DNA of 64,000 bases from Abyssibacter sp036156195. Its GTDB lineage: Bacteria > Pseudomonadota > Gammaproteobacteria > Nevskiales > OUC007. This document shows positions 26,532-35,711 of the stretch, one piece after another. The stretch is from assembly GCA_036156195.1 (NCBI GenBank), contig JAYZUZ010000016.1, positions 124,001 through 188,000 of the forward strand, written 5' to 3'. Both the position numbers and the translations under genes were made by a program. Below the pieces are notes generated by a model. It ran no database searches. It saw only the letters and a program-made list of their open reading frames with translations, and was not told the DNA's origin. Numbering within the stretch: the first letter of the stretch is position 1; every line of letters begins with the position of its first letter.

Positions 26532-29198
26532 TTACCCCGCTTCCGGCTCCAGGGTTTGCTTGGTCGACTTGCTGGCAGCCCGCTGAGTCCCCGACTGGGT
26601 AGTCCCGGACTTCGCCTTTGAGGCCTTGGTCTTGCTGGCTGCAGGCTTACGCGCCCGCTTGGTCGCCCCCGTGCTGCCTTTGGCCGGAGCCCGACGGGCG
26701 GTCTTGCGAGCCGATGCAGGCTTGGCACCGCCTTCATGGGGGTTCGAGCGGGCGAACGTGGAACGCCCTGCCGCCATTTCCTCGCTTGTGAACTCGTCGA
26801 CCCGTACCACTTCGGCGACCAACTCCCAGGCCTTGCGCAAGGCCGCGGCCTCGTCGGCGGTCACGAGCCCGGCCTGCTCGGCCTCGTCAATTCGCTCGCG
26901 CGGGTGGGGGTGCTTGAGTTCGCCCTTCTTGTAGGCCTTGACCAGCTTGGTTTCCAGGGCCTCAGTGTCGAGGACCGCAGCATGCGCCTGCCGCAGTACA
27001 CCCAGCGGATGAGCAATCTCCGTCGGCCTGTACACAGCGGCCGACAAACGCCGCATGGTGTCACCCGGCTCCATCATCAGGCGAGCCACCTGGGCATTGG
27101 TGCCATCGTCAGCCGCCCGTGCGCGGCGACCCAACGGGAAGATCACCATACGCAGCCCCCACATCACCGGTTGCATCGGCAAGTGGTTGAGCACGCCATC
27201 CAGTCGATCCTCAATGCTGTGACACAGATCATCCAGCATCCACTGGACCAGCGGCAGGTCCGCCTCTGGACGCCCGTCATCCTGGTATTGCTTGAGAACT
27301 GCGCTACCAATGAACAGCGCCGACAGCACGTCACCCAACCGGGCTGAAATCCCCTCGCGGAATTTCAATGTGCCGCCGAGCAGGGCCATGGCCACGTCGG
27401 ACAGCAAGGCCAGATTCGCGCTGTAACGCGCCAGACGCTTGTAATAAATCGCCGTTGGCCCGGACACCGGTGCGCTGGCCAACCGCGAGCCGGTCAGCCC
27501 CAGTACCAGCGACCGCGCCTTCGCGGTCGCGATATGTCCCATGTGCCCCATGAACGCACGGTCAAAATTCTCCAGGCCGCGCTGGGCGTCCTCGTCGTTC
27601 ACCGCGTCCATCTCACTGAGCACATACGGATGGCAACGAATGGCACCCTGCCCGAAGATCATCATGCTGCGGGTCAGGATGTTTGCGCCTTCCACGGTCG
27701 TGGCGACCGGCGCGCTTTGGTACCCGCCGGCGATCACATTGCGAGGGCCGATACACACTGCCTTGCCGGAGTGCACATCCATGGCATCGACAGCAATCCG
27801 CCGAGCCAGATCCGTCACATGCATTTTGGCGATGGCGGAAGGCACGGAGGGCTTCTCGCCCAGGTCGACGGCCAGTGCCGAGAGCTGGCGCACCGCGTTA
27901 CATGCATAGGCCTGTGCGCCAATCCGGGCCATGGCTTCTTGAATTCCCTCGAACTCGCCAATCGAGACATTGAACTGCTTGCGAACCCGCGCGTAGGCAC
28001 CGGTGGCATAGGCTGCCTGCAGAGCGCCGCCCGTGCTGCCGGAAGGCAATGAAATGCCCCGCCCGACCGACAGGACCTCCATGAGCATCCGCCAGCCACG
28101 GCCCGCGTTGTCCTGCCCGCCGATGATCGTGTCCAGCGGCACGAACACATCCTTGCCGCGAATGGGTCCGTTCATGAACGGCGCCGACAGGGGGTAGTGA
28201 CGGTTGCCGATCTCCACGCCCTGGGTGTCGCGCGGCACCAGCGCACAGGTGATCCCGAGGTCGTCCTGATCACCGAGCAGGTGATCCGGATCGTAGAGCT
28301 TGAATGCCAGCCCGATGACGGTGGCCACGGGTGCCAGCGTGATGTAGCGCTTGTCGAAGGTCAGCCGCATACCCAGCGTCTTCTTGCCCTTCCAGGTCCC
28401 TTCGCACACCACGCCCATGTCCGGAATGGAGCCGGCATCCGAGCCCGCGTAGGGACTGGTCAGCCCGAAGCAGGGAATCTCCTCGCCGACAGCCAGGCGT
28501 GGCAGGTAGTAGTCCTTTTGTTCGTCCGTGCCGTAGTGCAGTAGCAACTCGGCAGGCCCCAGCGAGTTCGGGACGGCCACGATCGAAGACGCCGTCGTCC
28601 CGCCAGCGCTGGCAATCTTCGTCAGCACGGCAGAATGTGCGACGGCAGAGAATTCCAGCCCCCCGTAGCGCTTCGGAATAATCATCCCGAAGAACTTGTT
28701 TTGCTTGATGAATTCCCAGGCCTCAGCAGGCAGATCCGCCTGCTCGTGCACGATCTCCCAATCATCGAGCATGCCGCATAAGGTTTCGACGGGACCGTCG
28801 AGAAACGCCTGCTCTTCGTCGGACAACCGGGGCTTGGGCAGGGCGCCCAGCCGGCGCCAGTCCGGCTGGCCGGAGAACAAATCACCCTCCCACCAGACCG
28901 TGCCGGCCTCCAGTGCCGCCCGCTCAGTGTCCGACATCTCGGGCAGCACGCTCTTGAAGAATTTGAAGGCCGGTGCGGTCAGCAGCGACTGGCGCAGCGA
29001 CTCCACATTCAGCACCGTGGCGATGCCGGCAAAAAGAACCCAGAACAGCAGCAGCCAGCCCCATGCGGCATCGCCCGCCACGGTCAGCAGGAGCAGCAAA
29101 GCCCCCACGACAACCGTGGATGTGCGCAGTGAAGAGCCGCGATAAGCCAGTGCGGTACCGGCGACAATGAATGCCAACAACCAGAGTAGCGTGCTCAT
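26532..29198 (-). CDS. fadE: acyl-CoA dehydrogenase FadE with a basic H1-like tail
   Basis: 888 residues, longer than the ~815 of E. coli FadE. The N-terminus has two membrane-type segments (4-20 and 28-63). The acyl-CoA dehydrogenase core shows FGLTSPYAGSDAGS (244-257) and the catalytic Glu in VEGANILTR (E503), followed by a FadE-type C-terminal domain. FadE does the first oxidation of beta-oxidation. Residues 821-888 form a Lys/Ala/Ser/Thr-rich tail resembling histone H1 tails (ARKTARRAPAK, KRARKPAASKTKAS). A small coupled frame precedes it, overlapping by ATGA. Confidence 0.9.
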   Translation of the reverse strand: MSTLLWLLAFIVAGTALAYRGSSLRTSTVVVGALLLLLTVAGDAAWGWLLLFWVLFAGIATVLNVESLRQSLLTAPAFKFFKSVLPEMSDTERAALEAGTVWWEGDLFSGQPDWRRLGALPKPRLSDEEQAFLDGPVETLCGMLDDWEIVHEQADLPAEAWEFIKQNKFFGMIIPKRYGGLEFSAVAHSAVLTKIASAGGTTASSIVAVPNSLGPAELLLHYGTDEQKDYYLPRLAVGEEIPCFGLTSPYAGSDAGSIPDMGVVCEGTWKGKKTLGMRLTFDKRYITLAPVATVIGLAFKLYDPDHLLGDQDDLGITCALVPRDTQGVEIGNRHYPLSAPFMNGPIRGKDVFVPLDTIIGGQDNAGRGWRMLMEVLSVGRGISLPSGSTGGALQAAYATGAYARVRKQFNVSIGEFEGIQEAMARIGAQAYACNAVRQLSALAVDLGEKPSVPSAIAKMHVTDLARRIAVDAMDVHSGKAVCIGPRNVIAGGYQSAPVATTVEGANILTRSMMIFGQGAIRCHPYVLSEMDAVNDEDAQRGLENFDRAFMGHMGHIATAKARSLVLGLTGSRLASAPVSGPTAIYYKRLARYSANLALLSDVAMALLGGTLKFREGISARLGDVLSALFIGSAVLKQYQDDGRPEADLPLVQWMLDDLCHSIEDRLDGVLNHLPMQPVMWGLRMVIFPLGRRARAADDGTNAQVARLMMEPGDTMRRLSAAVYRPTEIAHPLGVLRQAHAAVLDTEALETKLVKAYKKGELKHPHPRERIDEAEQAGLVTADEAAALRKAWELVAEVVRVDEFTSEEMAAGRSTFARSNPHEGGAKPASARKTARRAPAKGSTGATKRARKPAASKTKASKAKSGTTQSGTQRAASKSTKQTLEPEAG

Positions 29199-29407
29199 AT
29201 CGACCTCCTGTCAGTAGACGGTGAAGGCGCTGCACCGGTGCCATCGACAACAAACCCCTGATCATGGAGTTCGGCGGACAACGCGGCATCAGCCCCACCA
29301 CAGGTGGTCGACCGCTCAAACCGGTCTGTGTTCAGAACGCGCTCGATACGGTCATCGTTCTGACGCAGCACAACTTCGAGCATAGGGAAGGCCTCGCGGG
29401 GTCGCAA
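29195..29407 (-). CDS. possible small gene coupled to fadE
   Basis: 70 residues from TTG 29407, or 62 from ATG 29383; SD sequences are weak for both. The stop overlaps the fadE start as ATGA. The product is acidic with a CGGADAAL stretch; the family is not recognised. It fills the gap between the hydrolase and fadE, and the coupling arrangement is the main argument for it. It could be chance. Confidence 0.35.
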   Translation of the reverse strand: MRPREAFPMLEVVLRQNDDRIERVLNTDRFERSTTCGGADAALSAELHDQGFVVDGTGAAPSPSTDRRSI

Positions 29408-29425
29408 ACACCGCGCAGGCTGTGC

Positions 29426-30316
29426 CTAGGCGTCAAAAAATTGCAGCAAGGCAGCGGCGACGGCCTCGGGCTGGTCGTGGTGCAGCATATGGCCCGAGTC
29501 CGAGACAACCTGCCGGCGGTGATCGCGAAAGCAGTCGCGCCGCCGCTGCATTTCCTCGTCGCCGGCAGCGGCCATGAGCGGCGAATCACTGGCGTCTAGA
29601 AACAGCGTTGGGGCAGTCACCTGCCGCCAGACCGCATAGGACTCGGCCGCCCGGTAGAGAATGGGATTGCGCATCCGGTGCCGTGGATCCGCCAGCAGTT
29701 CAATCCGGCCATCCGGTCGCTGCTGCCCCCACACGCGGGCGATGGCCAGGGCCCGTTCGGGGGTGAGCCGGGCATTGCGGCGAGCAATCCGTTCAGCCAG
29801 CGATTCATAGCTGTCGTAGCTGCGCTGGGTGGGCGGATCATTCAGGGCATCCAGCCAGCCGGTGAGTCGTTTGGGCGCCAGGTCGGGATCCATATCCGGC
29901 AGCAGCAGTGAATCCAGCAATGCCAGCCGCGCGACCCGCTCGGCGCGCACACCCGCAAACAGGCTGGCGGCCTGGCCGCCCATGCTGTGCCCGACCAGCT
30001 GCACGGGACCCGACGGACTCAGCAAATCGACCAGTGCATCCAGGTCGGCCACGTAATCCGGAAACCAGTAGTGATCGCCGACCCACTCGCTATAGCCGAA
30101 GCCACGCCAGTCTGCTGCAACTACATGAAAGCGCTGGGCCAGCGCCTGGGCGACGAACTGCCAGCTGCCACCCGTATCCAGCCAGCCATGGCAACACAGC
30201 AGCAAGGGCTGACTCGGTGCGCCCCAGGACCACAGGTGGTAGCGCAAGCCGCGCACCCGAACCACGCGGCTGCGCGCCCCGCCCGCCAATGCTCCGCTGT
30301 TATGTGCCAGATCCAT
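29426..30316 (-). CDS. alpha/beta hydrolase
   Basis: 296 residues from ATG 30316, seven bases after the stop of the preceding gene; the open frame extends further upstream but only as antisense-like sequence. Fold motifs are CCHGWLDTGGSW (oxyanion, 41-52), ADWRGFGYS, and the nucleophile S111 in LVGHSMGG, with a histidine in SDSGHMLHH. It resembles the serine hydrolases related to human SERHL/MEST. Substrate unknown. Confidence 0.87.
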   Translation of the reverse strand: MDLAHNSGALAGGARSRVVRVRGLRYHLWSWGAPSQPLLLCCHGWLDTGGSWQFVAQALAQRFHVVAADWRGFGYSEWVGDHYWFPDYVADLDALVDLLSPSGPVQLVGHSMGGQAASLFAGVRAERVARLALLDSLLLPDMDPDLAPKRLTGWLDALNDPPTQRSYDSYESLAERIARRNARLTPERALAIARVWGQQRPDGRIELLADPRHRMRNPILYRAAESYAVWRQVTAPTLFLDASDSPLMAAAGDEEMQRRRDCFRDHRRQVVSDSGHMLHHDQPEAVAAALLQFFDA

Positions 30317-30323
30317 GTCCGGC

Positions 30324-30917
30324 TCAGCAGGCAGATGCCGCCAGATGTTGCCGCAACAGGTCGAGGCGGTCATTCCCCCAGAACAACTGCTCACCGACGA
30401 ACAGGCTGGGCGCGCCGAAGGCACCCCGCTCCACGGCTTCTTCGGTGTTGCGTTTAAGCGCCGCCTTGATGTCCTCACGCTGGGTATCCGCGAGCACCGC
30501 TTCGGCGTCCAGGCCGACATCGCGCAGCACCGCAGCCACGACACCGGTATCCGAGATATCCCGCCCTTCGCCCCAATAAGCGCGCATGATGGCCTGTGCA
30601 TAGGCCTCGCCCACTGCTTGCTCGTCAGCGACAAACGCTGCTCGCAGGGCAAGAATTGTCTTGGCCGGAAATGGCTCTGGTGGCTGCAAGGGCACGTCGT
30701 AGCTGCGCGCCCACATCTGCAGATCCGCCATCATGTAGCGACCTTTGCTCGGCACGGTTGCGGGCGGGCGGTTGCCTGTCGCCTGCATGACCCCACCCAG
30801 AAAAAACGGCCGGTACAACAAGCGTGCCCCGACATCACTGGCCAGCGCGGGTAACCGGGTCGACGCAAGGTAGGTATAGGGGCTGACCGGATCCCAGAAA
30901 AACTCAATAGTCGCCAT
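30324..30917 (-). CDS. 2-hydroxychromene-2-carboxylate isomerase / GST-kappa-like DsbA-fold protein
   Basis: 197 residues. FFWDPVSPYTYLAS (S12 as the glutathione-activating Ser), YRPFFLGGVM and GAFGAPSLFVGEQLFWGNDRLD-like C-terminal motif identify the HCCA isomerase/kappa-GST group of the thioredoxin superfamily. There is no CxxC. The named reaction belongs to naphthalene degradation, but most genomic members have other or unknown substrates. It is followed by the hydrolase after seven bases and preceded by the alpha-E gene after 14 bases. Confidence 0.88.
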   Translation of the reverse strand: MATIEFFWDPVSPYTYLASTRLPALASDVGARLLYRPFFLGGVMQATGNRPPATVPSKGRYMMADLQMWARSYDVPLQPPEPFPAKTILALRAAFVADEQAVGEAYAQAIMRAYWGEGRDISDTGVVAAVLRDVGLDAEAVLADTQREDIKAALKRNTEEAVERGAFGAPSLFVGEQLFWGNDRLDLLRQHLAASAC

Positions 30918-30931
30918 GCCTGGCTCCTTGA

Positions 30932-31891
30932 TTATTGGCTTTGGCTGGCCGACTCCTGCGCCAGTTCCGGACGGAAATAGTGCTCGGTAATCACGCTGCC
31001 CAGCTGCGCCAGACGCCCCTGCAAATCATCCATGTATGCCGACACCTGTGACTGCGGCAGTGCGGTGAGATCGGCTTCGGCAATCCGTGTACGAATCGTC
31101 CGTGCCACACGCAGTGGCAGGTCATGGTTGGGGATACGCGACAAGGTCTGGCAGATCGCATCCAGATTCCACGCAACAGACCGGGGGAAGTCGCGATCCT
31201 GGATCAGGAACTGTACGACCTTGGGTCCTGATACGCGCCTGCGTACCTGCCTCCGGTACATCTGGTAGGCGGTCAGCGACATCAGCACGCTGCGCCACTG
31301 GATGTTGGAGAACGGCAATAACTCGTCCTGATGGTGCGGCAACAGCCCGATGGCCGAGGCATCGACGATACGAGACGTCATATCGGCCTGCTCGAGGCTG
31401 GAGCCGAGACTCAGGAAACGGAAAGCGAGATCCCGCGACATGTTTTCGTACAACATGCCGTCGACCAGCAGACAGCTGCGGATCACACGATCCAGAAAAT
31501 CACTCCGACGACGACGCTCCAGTGCCTGGGGGGTGGCGTCGCGTACGAACCAGTACAGCTTGTTGATCTCCTCCCAGATTTCGCGCGGCATGATGTCGCG
31601 CGAGGACCGCAGAATCTGCCGTGCATTCGATAGCGAGGACAAAATCGATCCGGGATTGGCGTCGTCCACCAGCAGAAACCGAACAACATTGGCTTCGGAA
31701 AAGTCGTCGTAGCGTTCCAGAAATCCGGCCCGGCTGCCGGTGATATCCACGACGGATTCCCAGGCCACAACTACGCGTCGCGGCATATCGAGTATCAGAT
31801 TGGCATGCACACTGGCCAGCCGCGCGGTGTTTTCGGCCCGCTGCACATAACGGCCAAACCAGAACAGGTTGTCGGCAACACGCGAAAGCAT
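30932..31891 (-). CDS. alpha-E domain protein (DUF403)
   Basis: 319 residues, all predicted helical. It begins MLSRVADNLFWFGRYVQRAE, the typical alpha-E start, and has FLVRD-type internal motifs (SSLSNARQILRSSRD, MPREIWEEINKLYW). It overlaps the ATP-grasp gene as TGATG. The alpha-E and circularly permuted ATP-grasp pair is widespread and is often with a transglutaminase-like gene and the Anbu proteasome-like protease; neither of those is here. The pair is suspected of peptide synthesis or tagging, not proven. Confidence 0.9.
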   Translation of the reverse strand: MLSRVADNLFWFGRYVQRAENTARLASVHANLILDMPRRVVVAWESVVDITGSRAGFLERYDDFSEANVVRFLLVDDANPGSILSSLSNARQILRSSRDIMPREIWEEINKLYWFVRDATPQALERRRRSDFLDRVIRSCLLVDGMLYENMSRDLAFRFLSLGSSLEQADMTSRIVDASAIGLLPHHQDELLPFSNIQWRSVLMSLTAYQMYRRQVRRRVSGPKVVQFLIQDRDFPRSVAWNLDAICQTLSRIPNHDLPLRVARTIRTRIAEADLTALPQSQVSAYMDDLQGRLAQLGSVITEHYFRPELAQESASQSQ

Positions 31892-33342
31892 CAGTCATCC
31901 ACCTCGACAATCCAGGTGTCCTTGCTGCCGCCACCCTGCGAGCTGTTCACCACCAGCGACCCCTTCACCATGGCCACCCGGGTCAGCCCGCCCATGGTCA
32001 CGTACTGCGATTCGCCCGACAGAATAAAGGGCCGCAAATCCAGATGCCGTGGTTCGATTTGCGACTCATCGCACACCGTTGGGCACACCGATAGGTTCAG
32101 AGTCGGCTGCGCCATGTAGTTGCGCGGGTTCTTGCGGATCTGCTCAGCGAAGCTCTTGCGCTCGGCCTCGGTCGATCGCGGGCCAATCAACATGCCGTAA
32201 CCGCCGGATTCGTTGGCCGGCTTGACCACCAGCTTGTCGAGGTTGGCCAGTACGTGATCCAGGTCCTGCTTTCGGTGGCACAGAAACGAGGGCACATTCG
32301 GGATAATCGGGTCCTGATCCAGGTAGTACTTGATGATCTCCGGCACATAGGCGTAGACGACCTTGTCGTCTGCCATGCCGCAGCCTGGAGCATTGGCCAG
32401 CGCGACATTCCCCTTCAGCCAGGCCCGCATCAGCCCCCGGGCACCCAGCAGCGAATCCGGATTGAACGCCTCGGGGTCGATGAACAAATCGTCGACCCGG
32501 CGGTAAATCACATCGACACGGGTCAGGCCTTCGACGCTGCGCAGGTAGACGCAGTCATCATCCCCGACGACTAGGTCCGGCCCTTCGACCAGTTCGATCC
32601 CCATTTGCTGCGCCAGATAGGCGTGCTCGAAATACGCCGAGTTGTAGATGCCCGGCGTGAGCAGAACAATCATCGGATCATCGCCATCGCGCGGCGACAG
32701 GCTGGCCAGCATTTCGTAGAGCTCGGCCGGGTATTCATCCACCGGCAAAATGCTGCTGTGCTCGAAAAGCTCCGGGAATACCCGCTTGGTCACCAGTCGG
32801 TTCTCGACCATGTACGACACGCCTGACGGCACCCGCAGGTTGTCTTCCAATACGTACAGCGTGCCATCGCCATCTCGCACCAGATCGGACCCGCAGATAT
32901 GCGCCCACTGCCCATGCTTGGGGCGCATGCCCTGGCACTGCGGCCTGTAGTTCACCGACTGCTCCAGCAACTCCCGTGGGAAAATCCCGTCGCGGATGAT
33001 GCGCTGGTCGGTGTAAATGTCCTGAATGAACAGGTTGAGCGCTTGCACACGCTGCTTGAGCCCGGCCTCGGTACGCGCCCATTCGCGGCTATCGATAATG
33101 CGCGGCAGGATGTCGAACGGCCAGGTGCGGTCCAGCATGCTGCCCTGGGAATACACCGTGAACGTGATCCCCATGGACTTGATCGCTAGATCAGCCGCGA
33201 CTCTGCGGTCGGCCAGTTCCTGGCGGCTCATCCCTGCCAGGGTATCGACCAGTGTGCGTGCCGAAGGGCGCGGGCGACCGGGCGCTTCGAACAACTCATC
33301 AAAAAACCCGTTTGGGTCGTATTCAGACCAGTTCAAAGCCAT
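31891..33342 (-). CDS. circularly permuted type-2 ATP-grasp protein (DUF404/DUF407)
   Basis: 483 residues. Conserved features include FDELFE, SQGSMLDRTWPFDILPRII, PRELLEQSVNYRPQC, GSDLVRDGDGTLYVLEDNLR, and KPANESGGYGM for nucleotide binding. This matches the ATP-grasp family found together with alpha-E proteins; carbon-nitrogen ligase activity is expected from the fold. It is the first gene of the pair, overlapping alpha-E by one base (TGATG). Upstream are 97 non-coding bases. Confidence 0.9.
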   Translation of the reverse strand: MALNWSEYDPNGFFDELFEAPGRPRPSARTLVDTLAGMSRQELADRRVAADLAIKSMGITFTVYSQGSMLDRTWPFDILPRIIDSREWARTEAGLKQRVQALNLFIQDIYTDQRIIRDGIFPRELLEQSVNYRPQCQGMRPKHGQWAHICGSDLVRDGDGTLYVLEDNLRVPSGVSYMVENRLVTKRVFPELFEHSSILPVDEYPAELYEMLASLSPRDGDDPMIVLLTPGIYNSAYFEHAYLAQQMGIELVEGPDLVVGDDDCVYLRSVEGLTRVDVIYRRVDDLFIDPEAFNPDSLLGARGLMRAWLKGNVALANAPGCGMADDKVVYAYVPEIIKYYLDQDPIIPNVPSFLCHRKQDLDHVLANLDKLVVKPANESGGYGMLIGPRSTEAERKSFAEQIRKNPRNYMAQPTLNLSVCPTVCDESQIEPRHLDLRPFILSGESQYVTMGGLTRVAMVKGSLVVNSSQGGGSKDTWIVEVDD

Positions 33343-33439
33343 CCCCGGGAATGAAACCGACTGTGCTTGTTGTCATGCGCTAGAGGCTCCCACGGAGCGT
33401 GCCAGGATCGCAAGCCTGGCTGCATGGCCACTGCTGCGG

Positions 33440-34117
33440 TTACAGGTCGGGTTGCCCATCCTCGGACAAATCAGGCCCCTCGGGTAGCACGATGACGGGC
33501 GATGGTCGTTGCTTGGCCCGTTGGCGATCCGCCACAAACCGGGCCAGCGCATCATCGAGCACAGCGTCCAGCGCATCGGCGTATTCCTGCAACGGGACGC
33601 CCACCGAAATGTCCTCGACATCGGTCACGATGGCGTGCTCGTAGATGCCCACGGGCGCGGCCTGCGTCTGGCCAGGCTCCACCAGTTCGACGGCAATGCT
33701 GAATTCATCGCGCACGCGGTTGTCGACCGCGCCCAGCGAAGCCCCGGTGCTGGCGCCGGCGTTTCTTGCCTGCGCGGGGTCAAAGCGCTGGTCGATACGC
33801 AGCCGCAGCGTGGCGGTGCCTGGCTCGACGCGCTCGGGCAGGACAACCTGCGCCATCGACGCCCGGCTCAGCAAATGGATGACACGGTCGCGGGCGCGGG
33901 CAGCCTGCTCGGGCGCAGGCTCGTCGTTCACCCGATACGCCACCTCCAACGCGACTTCTGGCGGCAGGCTGCCCGGCGGATGATCCGTCAGTGAGTAACG
34001 GGTGTAGGCCGGATCAGGATAAGAGTCCAGCGTGACGCAACCCGCGATGCTGGCCAGCAGGCACACGGCCAGCGCAGACGGAACACTCAACAGGTTGAAA
34101 CCGGGGGCAGCGCGCAT
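33440..34117 (-). CDS. hypothetical lipoprotein, paralogue of the upstream gene
   Basis: 225 residues from ATG 34117 (GGAG seven bases before). The lipobox is SIAGC. The mature part aligns with the neighbouring 222-residue lipoprotein through YRVNDEPAPEQ, LRLRIDQRFDPAQARNAG, DNRVRDEFSIAVELV and IYEHAIVT. The pair probably arose by tandem duplication. Function unknown; YajG-like envelope lipoproteins have a similar size and layout, but the family is not firmly recognised. Confidence 0.75.
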   Translation of the reverse strand: MRAAPGFNLLSVPSALAVCLLASIAGCVTLDSYPDPAYTRYSLTDHPPGSLPPEVALEVAYRVNDEPAPEQAARARDRVIHLLSRASMAQVVLPERVEPGTATLRLRIDQRFDPAQARNAGASTGASLGAVDNRVRDEFSIAVELVEPGQTQAAPVGIYEHAIVTDVEDISVGVPLQEYADALDAVLDDALARFVADRQRAKQRPSPVIVLPEGPDLSEDGQPDL

Positions 34118-34158
34118 CGAACACTCCAAGAATCGGCGAGACCATGCGCTGTTGGACC

Positions 34159-34827
34159 TCAGGGATCCTCGCGAGTGTCCGGGACAAAGATGATCGGGTT
34201 GGATTCCTGGCCGGCGATGTGCAAATCCTTGAGAAAGCCGGCGACCACACTTTCGAGCATCCGCTGATAGGCGCCTGGATAATCACTGGGCAGCAGACCG
34301 GCCGTGCTCCCACCGATGCGTGTGACAACCGCGTGGCGGTACACACCGTTCTGCCCGGTGTCGTAGAGCACATCACGGCGCCGATTCTTGCGTGGATCAC
34401 TCAGGGAAATGCGCACGCTGAAGTCGTCGCGGATATCTCGATCGGCCGCGCCGAAGGTCATACCGGACTGAAACCCGGCACTGCGAGCCTTGCCCTCGTC
34501 AAAGGTGTGGTCGATGGTCAGCTTGAGAATCGGCGTGACCGCGCTCACCGCCGCTGGCGGGACGATCTGGGTCAGCTGGTTACGCCCCAGCAGGTTGGCG
34601 ATGAAATCCCGCGAAGCCGCCGCCTCTTCCGGCACCGGCCGGCCATTGACGCGGTATTCGACACGCACACCCAGAATCGGCGGCAGCACATCCGGCGCCT
34701 GAAACAGGCGCGCGCGCTCAAACTCAGGCGCAGGGAACGAGTAGATGCGCGGTGCGCAGCCGGTCGCGATCAGCAGCATGCCAATCGAGCAAAGTCCGGT
34801 CGCGGTCCGGCGAGCGAGGTGGCGCAT
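34159..34827 (-). CDS. hypothetical lipoprotein, first of a tandem pair
   Basis: 222 residues with lipobox LIATGC. Shared segments with the next lipoprotein are YRVNGRPVPEE, LKLTIDHTFDEGKARSAG, DRDIRDDFSVRISL and YRHAVVTRI. It ends 41 bases before its paralogue, so both are likely one operon, and it diverges from minC. Function unknown. Confidence 0.75.
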   Translation of the reverse strand: MRHLARRTATGLCSIGMLLIATGCAPRIYSFPAPEFERARLFQAPDVLPPILGVRVEYRVNGRPVPEEAAASRDFIANLLGRNQLTQIVPPAAVSAVTPILKLTIDHTFDEGKARSAGFQSGMTFGAADRDIRDDFSVRISLSDPRKNRRRDVLYDTGQNGVYRHAVVTRIGGSTAGLLPSDYPGAYQRMLESVVAGFLKDLHIAGQESNPIIFVPDTREDP

Positions 34828-35020
34828 GGGCGTCGCTTCTTCTGTGACAGGTAGGGGTAGTGGTAGTTTACCGGGACTTCACCGCCCAGGTGGCGCCGCT
34901 GCCCGGCTCGCCCCTGGTGAGAAATCCCCTGTTCCCGTAGACTTTTCGCGTGTTCTCGCACTGCTTCATTCGTTCCAATTCCCGACCGACGGCGCCGCAA
35001 GCCCAGCCGGAGGCGCGCGC

Positions 35021-35692
35021 ATGAGCCAGCCCGACATCCTCTTCAAGGGGCGGGTCATGAGCCTGACCGTGCTGCGGATCAATACGCCGGACCCCGAGCG
35101 TGTCACCGCTGGCATCGAGGCCGAAGTCACCCGTGCGCCCAAGCTGTTCAGCGGCCTGCCGGTGCTCATCGACCCCAACGGACATCGCATCGACCTGCCA
35201 GCCATTGCAGACGCCGCGCGAACCCAGGGCCTGGTCCCCGTCGCTGTGGTGGAAGCAGACGAAGAGACCGCCGCCGCAGCCCGTGGCATCGGCCTGGGCG
35301 TATTACAGCGGGGCGCGCTCGATGCGGCCAACGGCTCGACAAGCCGGCCTCGCTCGGAGGATCGCCCTGCCGCTCGCATTGTCGATCAGCCCGTGCGCTC
35401 GGGACAGCAGCTCTACGCGCGCGGCACGGACCTGATCATCCGAGCCGCCGTCAGCCCCGGTGCCGAGGTGCTCGCCGACGGCAGCATTCATGTGTACGGC
35501 CCGCTGCGTGGCCGGGCGCTGGCCGGTTGCAGGGGCGAAGAATCCGCACGCATCTTCTGCCAGTCTCTGGAAGCAGAGCTGGTCGCGATCGCCGGCAACT
35601 ACCTGGTTGCCGAAGACATCGCATCCGAACATCGCAAACAGCCTTCCATGGTCCGGCTGTCCGATGAAAAACTCACGATCGAGACATTGTGA
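35021..35692 (+). CDS. minC: septum site-determining protein MinC
   Basis: 223 residues from ATG 35021, with GGAGG seven bases upstream; the frame is open further 5' but without a start signal. An N-terminal MinC_N domain is followed by a linker and the C-terminal beta-helix with YARGTDLIIRAAVSPGAEVLADGSIHVYGPLRGRALAG, quoted here only by its landmarks (DLII, GAEV, GSIHVYG, GRALAG). MinC blocks FtsZ assembly away from midcell. minD follows 19 bases later. Confidence 0.93.
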   Translation: MSQPDILFKGRVMSLTVLRINTPDPERVTAGIEAEVTRAPKLFSGLPVLIDPNGHRIDLPAIADAARTQGLVPVAVVEADEETAAAARGIGLGVLQRGALDAANGSTSRPRSEDRPAARIVDQPVRSGQQLYARGTDLIIRAAVSPGAEVLADGSIHVYGPLRGRALAGCRGEESARIFCQSLEAELVAIAGNYLVAEDIASEHRKQPSMVRLSDEKLTIETL

Positions 35693-35711
35693 TCGAGCAC
35701 CCGAGGTAACT

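Noticed and set aside
35460..35711. 5' extension of the minD frame inside minC
   Set aside because: The extension overlaps minC in another frame; the GTG at 35712 has an SD and gives the exact MinD N-terminus.
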